In this document: positions 15,701 to 24,324 of the stretch, piece after piece
Position numbering within the stretch: position 1 is the stretch's first letter
How the letters are laid out: the number at the start of each line of letters is the position of its first letter
Source of the DNA: Syntrophaceae bacterium
GTDB taxonomy: Bacteria; Desulfobacterota; BSN033; UBA1163
DNA length: 53,737 bases
Direction of reading: 5' to 3'
Assembly: GCA_013388645.1 (NCBI GenBank)
Contig: JACAEV010000112.1
Location: forward strand, 1-53,737
Notes under the pieces: model-generated
Databases searched by the model: none
Told to the model about the DNA's origin: nothing
Seen by the model: only the letters and a program-made list of their open reading frames with translations
Position numbers and translations under genes: made by a program

Positions 15701-15944
15701 GGTCCTTTTCAAAGCCTCTGTTGAGAAAGATTTTGCCGCAACACCCAAGAAGGATCTGAAGAAGATCCTCAAACGTATTGAAGGGCTCTCTGAGAATCCA
15801 AGGCCGTGGGGTTGCGAAAAGCTGACAGGGCAAGAGAGATATCGACTCCGCCAGGGACGGAATCGCATCGTCTATTCGATCCAGGACGATGACCTCACGG
15901 TTTGCATCGTCAAAGTGGGACACCGTAAAGACATTTTTCGGTAA
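15687..15944 (+). CDS. RelE/ParE-family toxin
   Basis: An 85-residue toxin of the RelE superfamily, with the usual pattern of an N-terminal strand (YKVLFKASVEKDF), two helices (PKKDLKKILKRIEGL), then PWGCEKLTG, YRLRQGRNRIVYSI and the C-terminal VKVGHRKDIFR. The Arg residues in RLRQGRNRIVY and the HRKDIF end are kept as in active mRNA interferases, so it is likely functional. RelE cleaves mRNA at the ribosome, while ParE inhibits gyrase; the sequence fits RelE better. It overlaps the antitoxin gene by 14 bases. Confidence 0.9.
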   Translation: MAVYKVLFKASVEKDFAATPKKDLKKILKRIEGLSENPRPWGCEKLTGQERYRLRQGRNRIVYSIQDDDLTVCIVKVGHRKDIFR

Positions 15945-16084
15945 GCCGAATAAGGGCATGCAGCGGATCACCAATAAACACAGCTCCCGCTGATGCCCGG
16001 CCGTAAGTATCAAAAAATGAATAAGAAGAAAAGAGTACTCTCCTTTTATGTACTTGAACCCTTGCCTTTTGAACCCTGTATTTA

Positions 16085-16870
16085 TTAGTGTGGATGGGCA
16101 AAAGTTTTGGGATGTTCAAAAGTTCTAACTTCTTCTTCGGGTTTAATATCCCCTCGGATTCCAATTTTTACTTTCTTTAAGGGGATATTCTTTCCTGAGG
16201 CTGCGATGGCATCCTCTGTGGCCTTCACCAATCCGAAGCAACAAGGGACTTCCATATAAGGAACTGTGATGCTTTTAATGGAATTCATCTTAAAGATCTC
16301 TGTCAGTTTTTCCTTATAGAGTTGGATATCATCCAACTTTGGGCAACCGACGACAACGGCTTTCCCTTTAAGGAAATCTTGATGGAAGTTGGCATAGGCG
16401 AATGGAACGCAATCAGCCGCAATCAGAAGATCCGCATCTTGAAAATAGGACGCATTAATTGGGACCAGTTTAAGCTGGACAGGCCATTGGGTAAGTTGAG
16501 AAACCGCTGATGTTGTGGAAATGGATTCGTTCCCTGCTTCGGGAACCTTAAAATGCATGGCCCTTGAAGAAGGGCATCCCGCAAATACTGGAGCAGGTTG
16601 AGGTTTAGATTGAGGTTGAGTTTCCATTTGTTTATGAAGGAAAGCTTCCACTGCCTTTTCGTCGAATTCTTCGGCTTCTCTTTCAATAACAGTAATAGCA
16701 TCCTCCGGACAGTGTCCGAGACAGGCCCCTAGACCATCACAAAACTTTTCGCTAACCAACCTTGCTTTTCCATCAATAATTTGAAGGGCCCCCTCCACAC
16801 AGTTTGGGATACAGAGACCACACCCTGTACATTTCTCCTCATCAATTTTAACAATCTTTCTCTTCGCCAT
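16085..16870 (-). CDS. Ferredoxin-like 4Fe-4S protein with Cys-rich C-terminal domain
   Basis: A 261-residue cytoplasmic iron-sulfur protein. Two 4Fe-4S motifs lie in the N-terminus: CTGCGLCIPNC (about 13-23) and CDGLGACLGHCP (about 44-55), the second with a widened first gap. After a Gln/Pro-rich linker (about 85-105) comes a domain with three further cysteine blocks (AADCVPFAYA, VGCPKLDD, VPCCFGLV). The start chosen is the ATG at 16870 with GGAGG upstream (MAKRKIVKIDEEKC); an earlier in-frame start at 16897 adds only unconvincing residues. This architecture is common in anaerobes; an electron-transfer or sensor role is likely but the partner is unknown. Confidence 0.87.
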   Translation of the reverse strand: MAKRKIVKIDEEKCTGCGLCIPNCVEGALQIIDGKARLVSEKFCDGLGACLGHCPEDAITVIEREAEEFDEKAVEAFLHKQMETQPQSKPQPAPVFAGCPSSRAMHFKVPEAGNESISTTSAVSQLTQWPVQLKLVPINASYFQDADLLIAADCVPFAYANFHQDFLKGKAVVVGCPKLDDIQLYKEKLTEIFKMNSIKSITVPYMEVPCCFGLVKATEDAIAASGKNIPLKKVKIGIRGDIKPEEEVRTFEHPKTFAHPH

Positions 16871-17152
16871 GGGTTTTTCCTCCTTATCCCCTCCCATCCC
16901 TCTCTCTCAACAGGGGAGGGTGAGGGTGGCGGTGTTATTTCTAATTTAAAATTAACTTTTTCTCAAATCTTTTACCTTGATCTAAGTCAAAAACTCGAAG
17001 AAACTTTTAACTAATTGAATTTTAAATTATTTTAATCATTATAAAATCCCCTTTTGCTAAAAAATAGTAATCGTTTTCCTTTCTTCCTTGATGGGAAAAG
17101 GTATCAGTGAGAGTGTTTTAATTTGATTTAAAATAAGGTAAAGTTACTTATT

Positions 17153-17386
17153 ATGAAACGGGTTCCAATTGGTTTAGAAAACGATCTTTATGAGACATTA
17201 AGGGAGCGAGCATCTCGGGAGAAGAAATCGATTGCGGAAGTAGTTTGCGAGATTATAAAAAGAAACATTTCCCCATCGGGAGGCCGACGATCTTCTTCGG
17301 CCCAAAATTTTGCTTTTATTAGCGTATGCCGTTCAAAGCAGGTTCCTCTTAAGCCATTATCCGAGAGACACGATGATGCCCTGTAG
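17153..17386 (+). CDS. Orphan ribbon-helix-helix antitoxin, ending at an in-frame TAG
   Basis: A 77-residue CopG-like protein with a recognisable RHH part (KRVPIGLENDLYETLRERAS, REKKSIAEVVCEIIK). Its tail ends PLSERHDDAL, close to the SERHDExLAE ending of VapB-type antitoxins. Beyond the TAG at 17384-17386 the same frame continues without interruption for 20 codons (ELFQKGLPSINSDEFPYESI) to a second TAG at 17447-17449. This looks like a nonsense mutation in the tail. No PIN-domain toxin follows, so the gene is probably a decaying solitary antitoxin. Confidence 0.6.
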   Translation: MKRVPIGLENDLYETLRERASREKKSIAEVVCEIIKRNISPSGGRRSSSAQNFAFISVCRSKQVPLKPLSERHDDAL

Positions 17387-17470
17387 GAGTTATTCCAAAA
17401 AGGCTTACCCTCTATTAATTCAGACGAATTTCCATATGAATCAATTTAGGTTGGATTTAGGATTTATTTT

Positions 17471-17492
17471 GTCAAAATAAAAGATTTGACCC
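17471..17492. repeat. Short palindromic repeat GTCAA...TTGAC, copy 1
   Basis: GTCAAAATAAAAGATTTGACC closely matches a second copy at 37945-37967 (GTCAAGAATAAAGATTTGAC). Each has GTCAA and TTGAC as inverted ends. Similar words occur near REP-associated transposases in related genomes, from memory; no transposase is in this window. Confidence 0.45.
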
Positions 17493-17516
17493 TCAGCCTT
17501 TCCTCCCCGCTACCTA

Positions 17517-19484
17517 TTATTGCCTTTCATTTAGCGTCCAGCGAGGGACCACTTGTTCTCTGTAACCTTCAGGGCGATCTCCATTCAGGAGATAACAGGC
17601 ATACGAAACTTCAGGTTTCCTCGGAATTTTGCCAGAATGGGCTGAATTGCAGAACGGACTTTTCAATCTACCATGATCTTTCTTTGCCCAGAATTTATCG
17701 TAGCAATCTTTTAAATTCTTCACTCCTTCTTTTACATCCTGGCCCCAACGTCCTGCAAAAACAAGCCACCATACCTGTCCTACATTGACTTCACTGGGAT
17801 TTAACCAACCATTTCCCGCATACCGTATAACTTTCCCACTCTCCGATCCATAACCATTGAAGAGATAGTTTTCTAAATCCTGAAAAAGTGGAGATTTGAT
17901 CCCTTTTTGGACTTCTCCTACCGGCACTTTCCCCTTAAGAATTAAATCTTCTTTATGTATAATTTCACGAGTATTCACCACCCGCACAAGATTATAGTAA
18001 GCCTCCTCGGCTGAACGGGTTGGCCTGGCCAAAGATTCTATCAGAAAGTGTAAAACTGCCCCATTTAATTCTGGATGAATCGATGACTTCCAGGCAAAAT
18101 GAGCCTTTGCTTGAATGGCTTCTCTCAACTTTTCTGTAGAGTCTGTATAACAAGCTCCCGTATAAAAAAGGGTTTTTTTGAACGAGACTGGACGGGCTAC
18201 AACCCACTGTAAATAGAACCAAAAATAAGGTTTAATTGAAACAAACCAGGCAGAGTCTTGTTGAACCTTTAGGTCAAGTTCAACTTTCATTATCCCTACC
18301 CCATCATTCTCAACTAACCTTCTATGACCGGCACCCTTGAGGCGATTTTTGAGTTCCTCAAACTTCTGATTTGCTTCATCCACATCATCTGTTTCAGTTA
18401 ATTGCTCACCAATCAATAGAGAACCACTGCTTGTCCCATGGGTTAAAAATATGACAATTCCTGGATCTTTCAAATCTATAAAGGTTTTAATCAATCTTTC
18501 CACGGTCACGTCTTCATCCTTGAGTTCTTTAATGTTGTAACCGCGTTTTTCCAAACGCTCCTTGATTTTATCCCATGGAAGGCCTTCAGTGAGTTTAGAA
18601 ACAACTCCACTGTTTTTTGCCTCACTGAAAAGTCTATCAAACCAGCTAATGATTCGGCCAGTGTGGAGCGGAGAGATGAAAAGCGCAGTTTTGTTATCAG
18701 GATCAAACTTTGTATTACCGCTCGGTTTTGCATTCAGATGGACACGTGGGTCAGTAACAAGCTTGCTTGGTTTAAGTTCAAGTGTTCCAGGAGGTGGAGG
18801 GGACCAGCTGAAAAGGAGAATCTCTGCCTTTGTACCATCTTCATATTCCACTTCTATGCCATTTTTTAATGGTCTGACCACCTTTGGCAACTTATTTTGG
18901 CTATTTGATGCATTAGCAAGACTCATAAAGAAGCTCTTTGCTTGTCTTTTCCCAATCTGAATAACGGCATTAGCAAAATCAACAGCACGAGTAATCGCTT
19001 TATCGGCATCGATTTTTGGTGCTTCACTTAGCACCTCTCCCCGGAAAACAAATGTCACCGCACGTTCCACTATAACGGGTTGACGCTTCCATCGCGATGT
19101 CCCCCTGTCAGAGGAAAAAAGCCGAAAAGGCATCCCCACTTCATCCTTTTGCAAATCGATGGGGAATGTAGTGTTTACCCGAAGTTCCTCTGTTTGAAAC
19201 TGGAGGGAAAGTTGCCCACTTCGGTAAGACCAGGTTCCCTTCATGGCCATATGATCGCTTTTACCTTCTACATAAATAATGGCACGGCCATCAGGTTCAA
19301 ATAGGAGAATTACATCGGTATCCTTAGTCGGTTTGGTTCCATTATCATCGGAAATATGGTAGTAAAGGTTTTGAATAGGTGAGATGATTCGGGTCTGACC
19401 AAGGATAAGTTTTGGCCCCATCGTTGTAAGAAGAATAAAAATTGCAACAGGAAGAATCGCAAGATAAACTTTTTTCCCTTTCAA
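17517..19484 (-). CDS. Secreted caspase-like (clan CD) cysteine peptidase candidate
   Basis: A 655-residue exported protein with a signal peptide (1-29). An N-terminal beta-rich, lipocalin-like part covers about 35-150. A possible peptidase domain begins near 265 with a hydrophobic strand (TALFISPL), a helical segment and the caspase-like pattern RGYNIKELKDEDVTVERLIK. It then shows the two clan CD blocks: GIVIFLTHGTSSG with H349-G350 and KTLFYTGACYTDS with A444-C445. These are the expected catalytic dyad, though their 96-residue spacing is wide. The C-terminal 150 residues are unrecognised. The start is a TTG at 19484, well supported by AAGGAGGAG. It lies downstream of seven co-directional envelope genes, 316 bases away. 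No named family is claimed; the fold assignment is inference. Confidence 0.7.
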   Translation of the reverse strand: MKGKKVYLAILPVAIFILLTTMGPKLILGQTRIISPIQNLYYHISDDNGTKPTKDTDVILLFEPDGRAIIYVEGKSDHMAMKGTWSYRSGQLSLQFQTEELRVNTTFPIDLQKDEVGMPFRLFSSDRGTSRWKRQPVIVERAVTFVFRGEVLSEAPKIDADKAITRAVDFANAVIQIGKRQAKSFFMSLANASNSQNKLPKVVRPLKNGIEVEYEDGTKAEILLFSWSPPPPGTLELKPSKLVTDPRVHLNAKPSGNTKFDPDNKTALFISPLHTGRIISWFDRLFSEAKNSGVVSKLTEGLPWDKIKERLEKRGYNIKELKDEDVTVERLIKTFIDLKDPGIVIFLTHGTSSGSLLIGEQLTETDDVDEANQKFEELKNRLKGAGHRRLVENDGVGIMKVELDLKVQQDSAWFVSIKPYFWFYLQWVVARPVSFKKTLFYTGACYTDSTEKLREAIQAKAHFAWKSSIHPELNGAVLHFLIESLARPTRSAEEAYYNLVRVVNTREIIHKEDLILKGKVPVGEVQKGIKSPLFQDLENYLFNGYGSESGKVIRYAGNGWLNPSEVNVGQVWWLVFAGRWGQDVKEGVKNLKDCYDKFWAKKDHGRLKSPFCNSAHSGKIPRKPEVSYACYLLNGDRPEGYREQVVPRWTLNERQ

Positions 19485-19800
19485 AATATCTCCTCCTTAT
19501 CCCGATGTCTCACGAGAGGAATTTCCATTTTGAGCCAGCAACCATTTTCTCCATTTTTTGTTTTATTTTCATCAGAGAATATGGGGTCATCCATTTTAAA
19601 GGCACCTGTCAAGAGAAAAAATTATTCCTCATGCCCCTTTATAAAATCTATTAAAATCTATTAACCCATCTGCAAATTTCTCTTCCCCAAGGATACTCTG
19701 AGCGTTAACATCATCCCAAATTCGATGACCTCCTATCCCATCAAAAACGAATTCTCTATATCTTTTCTCTGCCACTCTTCAATGGGTGACCCCAAATCCT
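19485..19800. other. Intergenic gap in the minus-strand envelope cluster
   Basis: About 315 bases between the RDD gene and the caspase-like gene, with no credible gene. No strong hairpin terminator or promoter stands out, so it is unclear whether the caspase-like gene is expressed with the genes upstream. Confidence 0.4.
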
Positions 19801-21255
19801 TTACTTCACTTCGAAATTTGCCTCGTAATCGACCTTGGTGTTGGCGACCCGGTCGGTCATCGCATATTTCCAGGTATATCTTCCTCTGGGAGCATTGGAG
19901 GGGAGTGAAGCATGGGCAGAGATTCTCTCGAAGAAAGTGACTGGATGATAAAAATAGGAATCACTTATTTTTATTAGTTCAGGGTTTTCAATAATGGTCT
20001 CTCCCTTAGGTCCTATTATTTTGAGACCAATCACTACATCTGGTCGGTCTTCTCGAAACTGCATCCCGGCGATGATACACTGGGAATATATCCTTTCTCC
20101 CACCCGGATGACAGGGTTGGTTACAGGTGGGCCACCTTCGGAGAGCGAGAATTGAAAATTCCTGAATTCAAGACGAGAAGTGGTCTCTGTAGCCCCTCCC
20201 TCAACAGAGAAAGAACGAATAAACTCTGAGTCTGTATTTTTTACTGAGTCATGAACCTTTATCTGGATATTAAATTTTCCAGATGGAACACAGGGGTGAA
20301 GGTCGAAGTTGAAGTAGCCACTCACGGGTTCATCCGGTCTTGGGACAGCCTTGTGCAGTTCATGTTTATAGGGTGGGTATAAAGGGATACCTGCAGGATC
20401 AAAGGCAGTTAAAGTGTAAAGCAGGTGCAATTTTCCTTCTTGGTCAGTTGTAAATCCTATTACATTGTAATCTGTGTAAACCTTGTCCCCAGGCTTATAA
20501 GGAGATTCCGGGCGTACAGGGCCATCTTTAGATTCAGTGAACCTAAAATTTATGATCTTCACATCTCCAGAGACGATGGTTGGGGTGGTGACCTCAGGGG
20601 CTGACGGAGCAGGTGCCGTGGGCTTGGTATATAGAGTTTTTGGAATTCCCCGATGGAGGGTATAGGAGAACCACACTCCTCCTCCAATGCTAAAAACCCA
20701 CAGAATAATGAACAGTGCTCTTAAACTCTTTCCCACCCTCACTTCGACGACCACCGTATTTGCAAGATGATCGCCAAGCCTCTGACGGAATTTTGAAAGG
20801 AGGGCTATAAAAAAGCCTACCAGATAAACTCCGATGATATCGATAATCCTCATGAGATTGCGGATCAATGATGATCTTAGATCGCTTTTCGTGCCATCCT
20901 TTTTTATAACCTTTATACCAATAATGGCTTTGCCGAGTGTGACACCAAAGAGACCTTCGAGAACCCAGTAATAAAGGAATCCAAAAATGATCGTTAGGGC
21001 AAGAGTGATGATTGCAGGCTTTCCTTCCATCGAGAATCCTCTTTCAGTAACACCACCCAACTTGGAAGCCACAGACATCCCGATCACTACAAAGGCAGCT
21101 CCCATGAGGAAGGTATCGAGGATTACGGCTATTAGTCTATCTCCCAGTCTTGAGATTCGCTTTCCGGCAATCATAATCTCCTCAGGTTGTGGAGAAGTTT
21201 GAGTCAACTTTTCGGGCAAATCCTGATCATTTTTAATGCCTTCTTTCATTTCCAT
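19801..21255 (-). CDS. RDD-family membrane protein with duplicated exported domain
   Basis: A 484-residue protein. The first half is an RDD domain (about 30-170; RLGDRLIAVILDTFLM, TLGKAIIGIKVIKKDG, RQRLGDHLANTVVVEV) with several membrane helices. One more helix at about 178-198 (LFIILWVFSIGGGVWFSY) leads to two tandem beta-rich domains of about 120 residues. Both open alike (IINFRFTESKDGPV and FRNFQFSLSEGGPPV, then KPGDKVY and RVGERIY), which shows an internal duplication. These should face the periplasm. The start is the ATG at 21255 with GGAGGGAGCT; the earlier ATG at 21306, overlapping the gene before it, has its GGAGG touching the codon. Function is unknown. Confidence 0.78.
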   Translation of the reverse strand: MEMKEGIKNDQDLPEKLTQTSPQPEEIMIAGKRISRLGDRLIAVILDTFLMGAAFVVIGMSVASKLGGVTERGFSMEGKPAIITLALTIIFGFLYYWVLEGLFGVTLGKAIIGIKVIKKDGTKSDLRSSLIRNLMRIIDIIGVYLVGFFIALLSKFRQRLGDHLANTVVVEVRVGKSLRALFIILWVFSIGGGVWFSYTLHRGIPKTLYTKPTAPAPSAPEVTTPTIVSGDVKIINFRFTESKDGPVRPESPYKPGDKVYTDYNVIGFTTDQEGKLHLLYTLTAFDPAGIPLYPPYKHELHKAVPRPDEPVSGYFNFDLHPCVPSGKFNIQIKVHDSVKNTDSEFIRSFSVEGGATETTSRLEFRNFQFSLSEGGPPVTNPVIRVGERIYSQCIIAGMQFREDRPDVVIGLKIIGPKGETIIENPELIKISDSYFYHPVTFFERISAHASLPSNAPRGRYTWKYAMTDRVANTKVDYEANFEVK

Positions 21256-21302
21256 AGCTCCCTCCTTTTGGAATGTTCTCTGTGAGCGATCAAGGTTAAA
21301 AT

Positions 21303-22421
21303 TCATCCTCCCATGATCTTAGAGAGAAACAGCACCTGTTTGTATTTCCACCCACTTTGAATCACCACATTCACAATAGGGTTCTTCAGCTCATCGTAAC
21401 TAAATTTGTATTCATAGACCTTGTCAAAAGTGAAATTTCCGTTTTTGAAAATCAATCCATATTGCTTTTCAAATTCCCACTGCCCAAAGATGACCCCCCG
21501 GGAGAAAAAGGTGTCGAATGAAAAAGCTGTTTTTAAACCATCCGCCGTTGCTCTCACTGACTTTGTGATATCAACGGCACGACACGCTTTCTCTGGCTCT
21601 GAGAGTTTCAAACGGATCACTTGAATTTTTGTGACCTTATTTAGGGTCATCAGCCCAACCCATTTGGCATCGGCCAGCCGCCAGGTGATGTCTATCTTTC
21701 CATCCTTTCTCTCAGATACCCGGAAGGGTACATCCATTTCGTTAAGAGAGAGGAGACGGCGCTTCAATTCTGATTCGCTCAAGGGCGTAACTTCAGGTTT
21801 CGGGTTAACCACGGTTGCCCAACCTACTATCCGATTCCAGATGGGAAACTGAAGAGCGGCATAGATAAGAAAGATAATTAAAATATAGGACCAATATCTG
21901 CCTCCTTGGAATATATCGGTGAGGATGTTCGCTTTTGGATTGGGAGTGATCAATCCGGCCTGCTGAAATGTTTGATCAATTGTCTCTTCCTTCCTCGCTT
22001 CTACATGTAAGATGACTTCGTCGATGCGCTTGATACGACCCCAAATTCCAACCTTAGGATCCTTGTAGTTATGGTAATTGGGGCCAGAGGACTGGTGAAT
22101 TCCAATCCCTGTCGTTACTTTTTTGGCATAGTTTTTAAAAACAGTCTTTGCTTGCGTTTTATCTATGCAGACTAATAGCCAAACCTTGCAGTTATCATCC
22201 TGACTTGCGAGTCCTGCGAGGGTTCCAGGATATTGGAATGCTTGTTTAGACTTTAGGTTTGGAAAGAGACGATCCGAATTTTTTAGGACTCCACGTTCAA
22301 CAGCAACCGTTTCCTTGTCCAAGACAAATTCAGGAGGGGCCAAGAAAAAACCAAGCCATAGTAAACCAAAGATAACAAGGATGGAGCCAATAAAATAGGT
22401 AAAGGCAAGAATGGTCTTCAT
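21303..22421 (-). CDS. Two-TM membrane protein of the envelope cluster
   Basis: A 372-residue protein that I do not recognise. It has a membrane helix at about 5-29 (YFIGSILVIFGLLWLGFFL), a periplasmic part of about 140 residues, a second helix near 178-197 (YILIIFLIYAALQFPIW), and a C-terminal domain of about 170 residues that should be cytoplasmic. That domain is beta-rich (RKDGKIDITWRLADAKWVGL). The product is 64 bases from the CsgG-like gene and close to the RDD gene, so the three are probably one transcript. No active-site motif is visible. Confidence 0.7.
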   Translation of the reverse strand: MKTILAFTYFIGSILVIFGLLWLGFFLAPPEFVLDKETVAVERGVLKNSDRLFPNLKSKQAFQYPGTLAGLASQDDNCKVWLLVCIDKTQAKTVFKNYAKKVTTGIGIHQSSGPNYHNYKDPKVGIWGRIKRIDEVILHVEARKEETIDQTFQQAGLITPNPKANILTDIFQGGRYWSYILIIFLIYAALQFPIWNRIVGWATVVNPKPEVTPLSESELKRRLLSLNEMDVPFRVSERKDGKIDITWRLADAKWVGLMTLNKVTKIQVIRLKLSEPEKACRAVDITKSVRATADGLKTAFSFDTFFSRGVIFGQWEFEKQYGLIFKNGNFTFDKVYEYKFSYDELKNPIVNVVIQSGWKYKQVLFLSKIMGG

Positions 22422-22485
22422 GCCATTAAAGTTAGGCGTATCTATAATTTTTTTCTATGCCAATGTTTAAATAAAGCGAGAATTT

Positions 22486-23556
22486 TTATGGATTTTCAGA
22501 TGTCGTTGCCTTGCCGATCCATCCTTCCTGGCCATCCTCAAGTCTGACACGAATCCATTGTTCCTTCTCTTCTAAGATCTCAAGGGCAGTTCCCTTTTTG
22601 ATCTCGGCTATGGATTTGAAATTCGTTCCAGGCCCCTCACGAAGGCTTACGGTCTTCCATTTCACATAAACCACTCGGGCTTCAGGTCCTGGTGGAGGAG
22701 CCGAACGTTGTTGTATTTGACTCGGAGCACTGACAGCTTGTTGACGTTGTGGTGTTACGGGAGGTGCTTCTGGAGTCGGAGCACCAGCCGAGATCCTATA
22801 ATACTCCTTTGGTGTCTTGGTCTCTATGACTCTTACCGCTTCATTAATGCATATTCGAATTGCCTTCTCCATTGGAGTCTTTGAATAACCACCAAAGGCA
22901 CCCGCTAAGGCCCAACCTCCCATACCAGCCATGCCACCGATATCCGTTGCTTTCCCTTCCACCTGCTCTGAGGCAAGTCTCCGACCTGTTCTCGCGTCGA
23001 CGACTTTAATGATTATCGCCACATGTGAAGTCTTAACCCCCCCGGCAATTCCTCCTATTCCTCTTGCGATGTGTCCACTTCGCCCTGGCAATGGAATGAT
23101 ACCTCCTGCTCCACCTCCTGCCCCTGCTGTTCCAGGCTCGAATTCTGTTATCGTCCCCATGATCAAGAGATCGGCTCCCTCTACTTCACCAATCCGCGCT
23201 GCTGTCTGCTGCTTGACACGGCCCGAAGCTCCCAGGTCTTGTTCCTGAAGGACGTCGTCTAAAGCTTGACGTTCCAAAACAATAAAGCGATTCGTTGCAA
23301 ATAGGGCGTTGCTCAACATCTCAGCCATGCCGTTCCCTATCTCTGATGACCCCTTTGCCGATTTATCCTCGAATCTCGTCACGGCTACCCTCGCCTTTGG
23401 TCCCATTTCGTCTTCTTGCTGAGCTTGGTCAATGGTGGGGCCTCCAGAGGGAGTGGTTCGAGCTTTGGGTTTAATGACTTGTGCTGAAGCAAAATCTGAA
23501 ACGAAGAAGATCATAAGAGTGACCAAAGCGAGAGAAAAAATGGTTGATTTTTTCAT
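22486..23556 (-). CDS. CsgG-like lipid-independent exported protein with C-terminal SH3 domain
   Basis: A 356-residue exported protein. Signal peptide 1-25 (ending ASA) has no lipobox, unlike classical CsgG, which is a lipoprotein. The CsgG-like domain (about 50-225) is marked by RVAVTRFEDKSAKGSSEIG, FIVLERQALDDVLQEQDLG, GADLLIMGTITEFEPG and the VKVVDARTGR-like block. A Pro/Gln-rich linker follows, then a bacterial SH3 domain (about 293-352, SLREGPGTNFKSIAEIKKGT). CsgG forms the curli export pore, but many CsgG-like proteins have other envelope roles, and no curli subunits are nearby. The start ATG at 23556 has AAGGAGG upstream; the long in-frame extension to 23883 lies over the preceding gene and is rejected. 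Confidence 0.8.
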   Translation of the reverse strand: MKKSTIFSLALVTLMIFFVSDFASAQVIKPKARTTPSGGPTIDQAQQEDEMGPKARVAVTRFEDKSAKGSSEIGNGMAEMLSNALFATNRFIVLERQALDDVLQEQDLGASGRVKQQTAARIGEVEGADLLIMGTITEFEPGTAGAGGGAGGIIPLPGRSGHIARGIGGIAGGVKTSHVAIIIKVVDARTGRRLASEQVEGKATDIGGMAGMGGWALAGAFGGYSKTPMEKAIRICINEAVRVIETKTPKEYYRISAGAPTPEAPPVTPQRQQAVSAPSQIQQRSAPPPGPEARVVYVKWKTVSLREGPGTNFKSIAEIKKGTALEILEEKEQWIRVRLEDGQEGWIGKATTSENP

Positions 23557-23608
23557 CAACATCCACCTCCTTTGTTTTAAAAAGATGTTGCTTGTGGTAT
23601 TTGAAGCT

Positions 23609-24283
23609 CTACCTCCTTCTCGGGCGGCCTTCAGGCATCTGGGGCATCTGGGGCATTTGAGGCATCTCAAACTTCTGAGGTGTCTCGGTAATCTGTGTCT
23701 TTGCACCGGTTCCGTATCCGAACAGGACCATCTCTGTATCCTTTGATACGGACTTGACCATCCCATAAGGGGAAACATCTTTATAGACCCAGGTATCCAC
23801 AACACCCTCTGCATCCTGATACTGAGAGTGCTGGGTCTTGAATGTCCCTGCAGGAACTTTGATCGTCTCCGTCCCTTTATCAATCACCTTACCCGTTTGT
23901 CCCTGAGCTTTCGGTGATTGTCCCATCATCTGAACAGGCATCTCCATGGCAGGTTCATTCCCTTGTTTGACGATCATTCTTTTTATATTTTTCTGATCTT
24001 CCGGATTTCCAGAGACAAGCATTTTCATGATGGTGCGTCCATGTTTTCCTCCTTCCATCACGGTTTCATACCAGTAAGCGTCTCCTTCCTTCCCAACCAC
24101 AGCCACCTTCATCTTCATCGATCCTTCCCCCTTGGTTGTGATCTGGTATTCTGACCATCCACCCACCACGGGTTTGAATTCACCACGGAATGAAGGTCCA
24201 GAGGACTGTCCCATCTGAGCAAAAGCAATTTGTGTAAGAGATAAGATAAAAAGTGTTGTTATCATCCAACTTATTTTTTTCAT
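23609..24283 (-). CDS. Secreted beta-rich protein with PQM-repeat tail
   Basis: A 224-residue exported protein of unknown function. Signal peptide 1-22 (ending AFA) is followed by a beta-rich domain resembling DUF3108-type or periplasmic lipid-binding folds (WSEYQITTKGEGSMKMKVAV, KVPAGTFKTQHSQYQDAEG, DTWVYKDVSPYGMVKS). The last 20 residues hold four PQM copies (MPQMPQMPQMPEGR), a simple tandem repeat with 9-base units. It is 52 bases from the CsgG-like gene and 41 from the gene before it. Function is inferred only as envelope-associated. Confidence 0.72.
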   Translation of the reverse strand: MKKISWMITTLFILSLTQIAFAQMGQSSGPSFRGEFKPVVGGWSEYQITTKGEGSMKMKVAVVGKEGDAYWYETVMEGGKHGRTIMKMLVSGNPEDQKNIKRMIVKQGNEPAMEMPVQMMGQSPKAQGQTGKVIDKGTETIKVPAGTFKTQHSQYQDAEGVVDTWVYKDVSPYGMVKSVSKDTEMVLFGYGTGAKTQITETPQKFEMPQMPQMPQMPEGRPRRR

Positions 24284-24324
24284 AGTATTTTCCTCCTTAT
24301 ACTTAATTTTTTAAAACAATTGTA

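Noticed and set aside
23557-23883. 109-residue N-terminal extension of the CsgG-like protein
   Set aside because: It overlaps the stop of the preceding gene and is an Arg/Cys-rich shadow of the PQM repeat on another frame. The signal peptide and ribosome site at 23556 decide the start.
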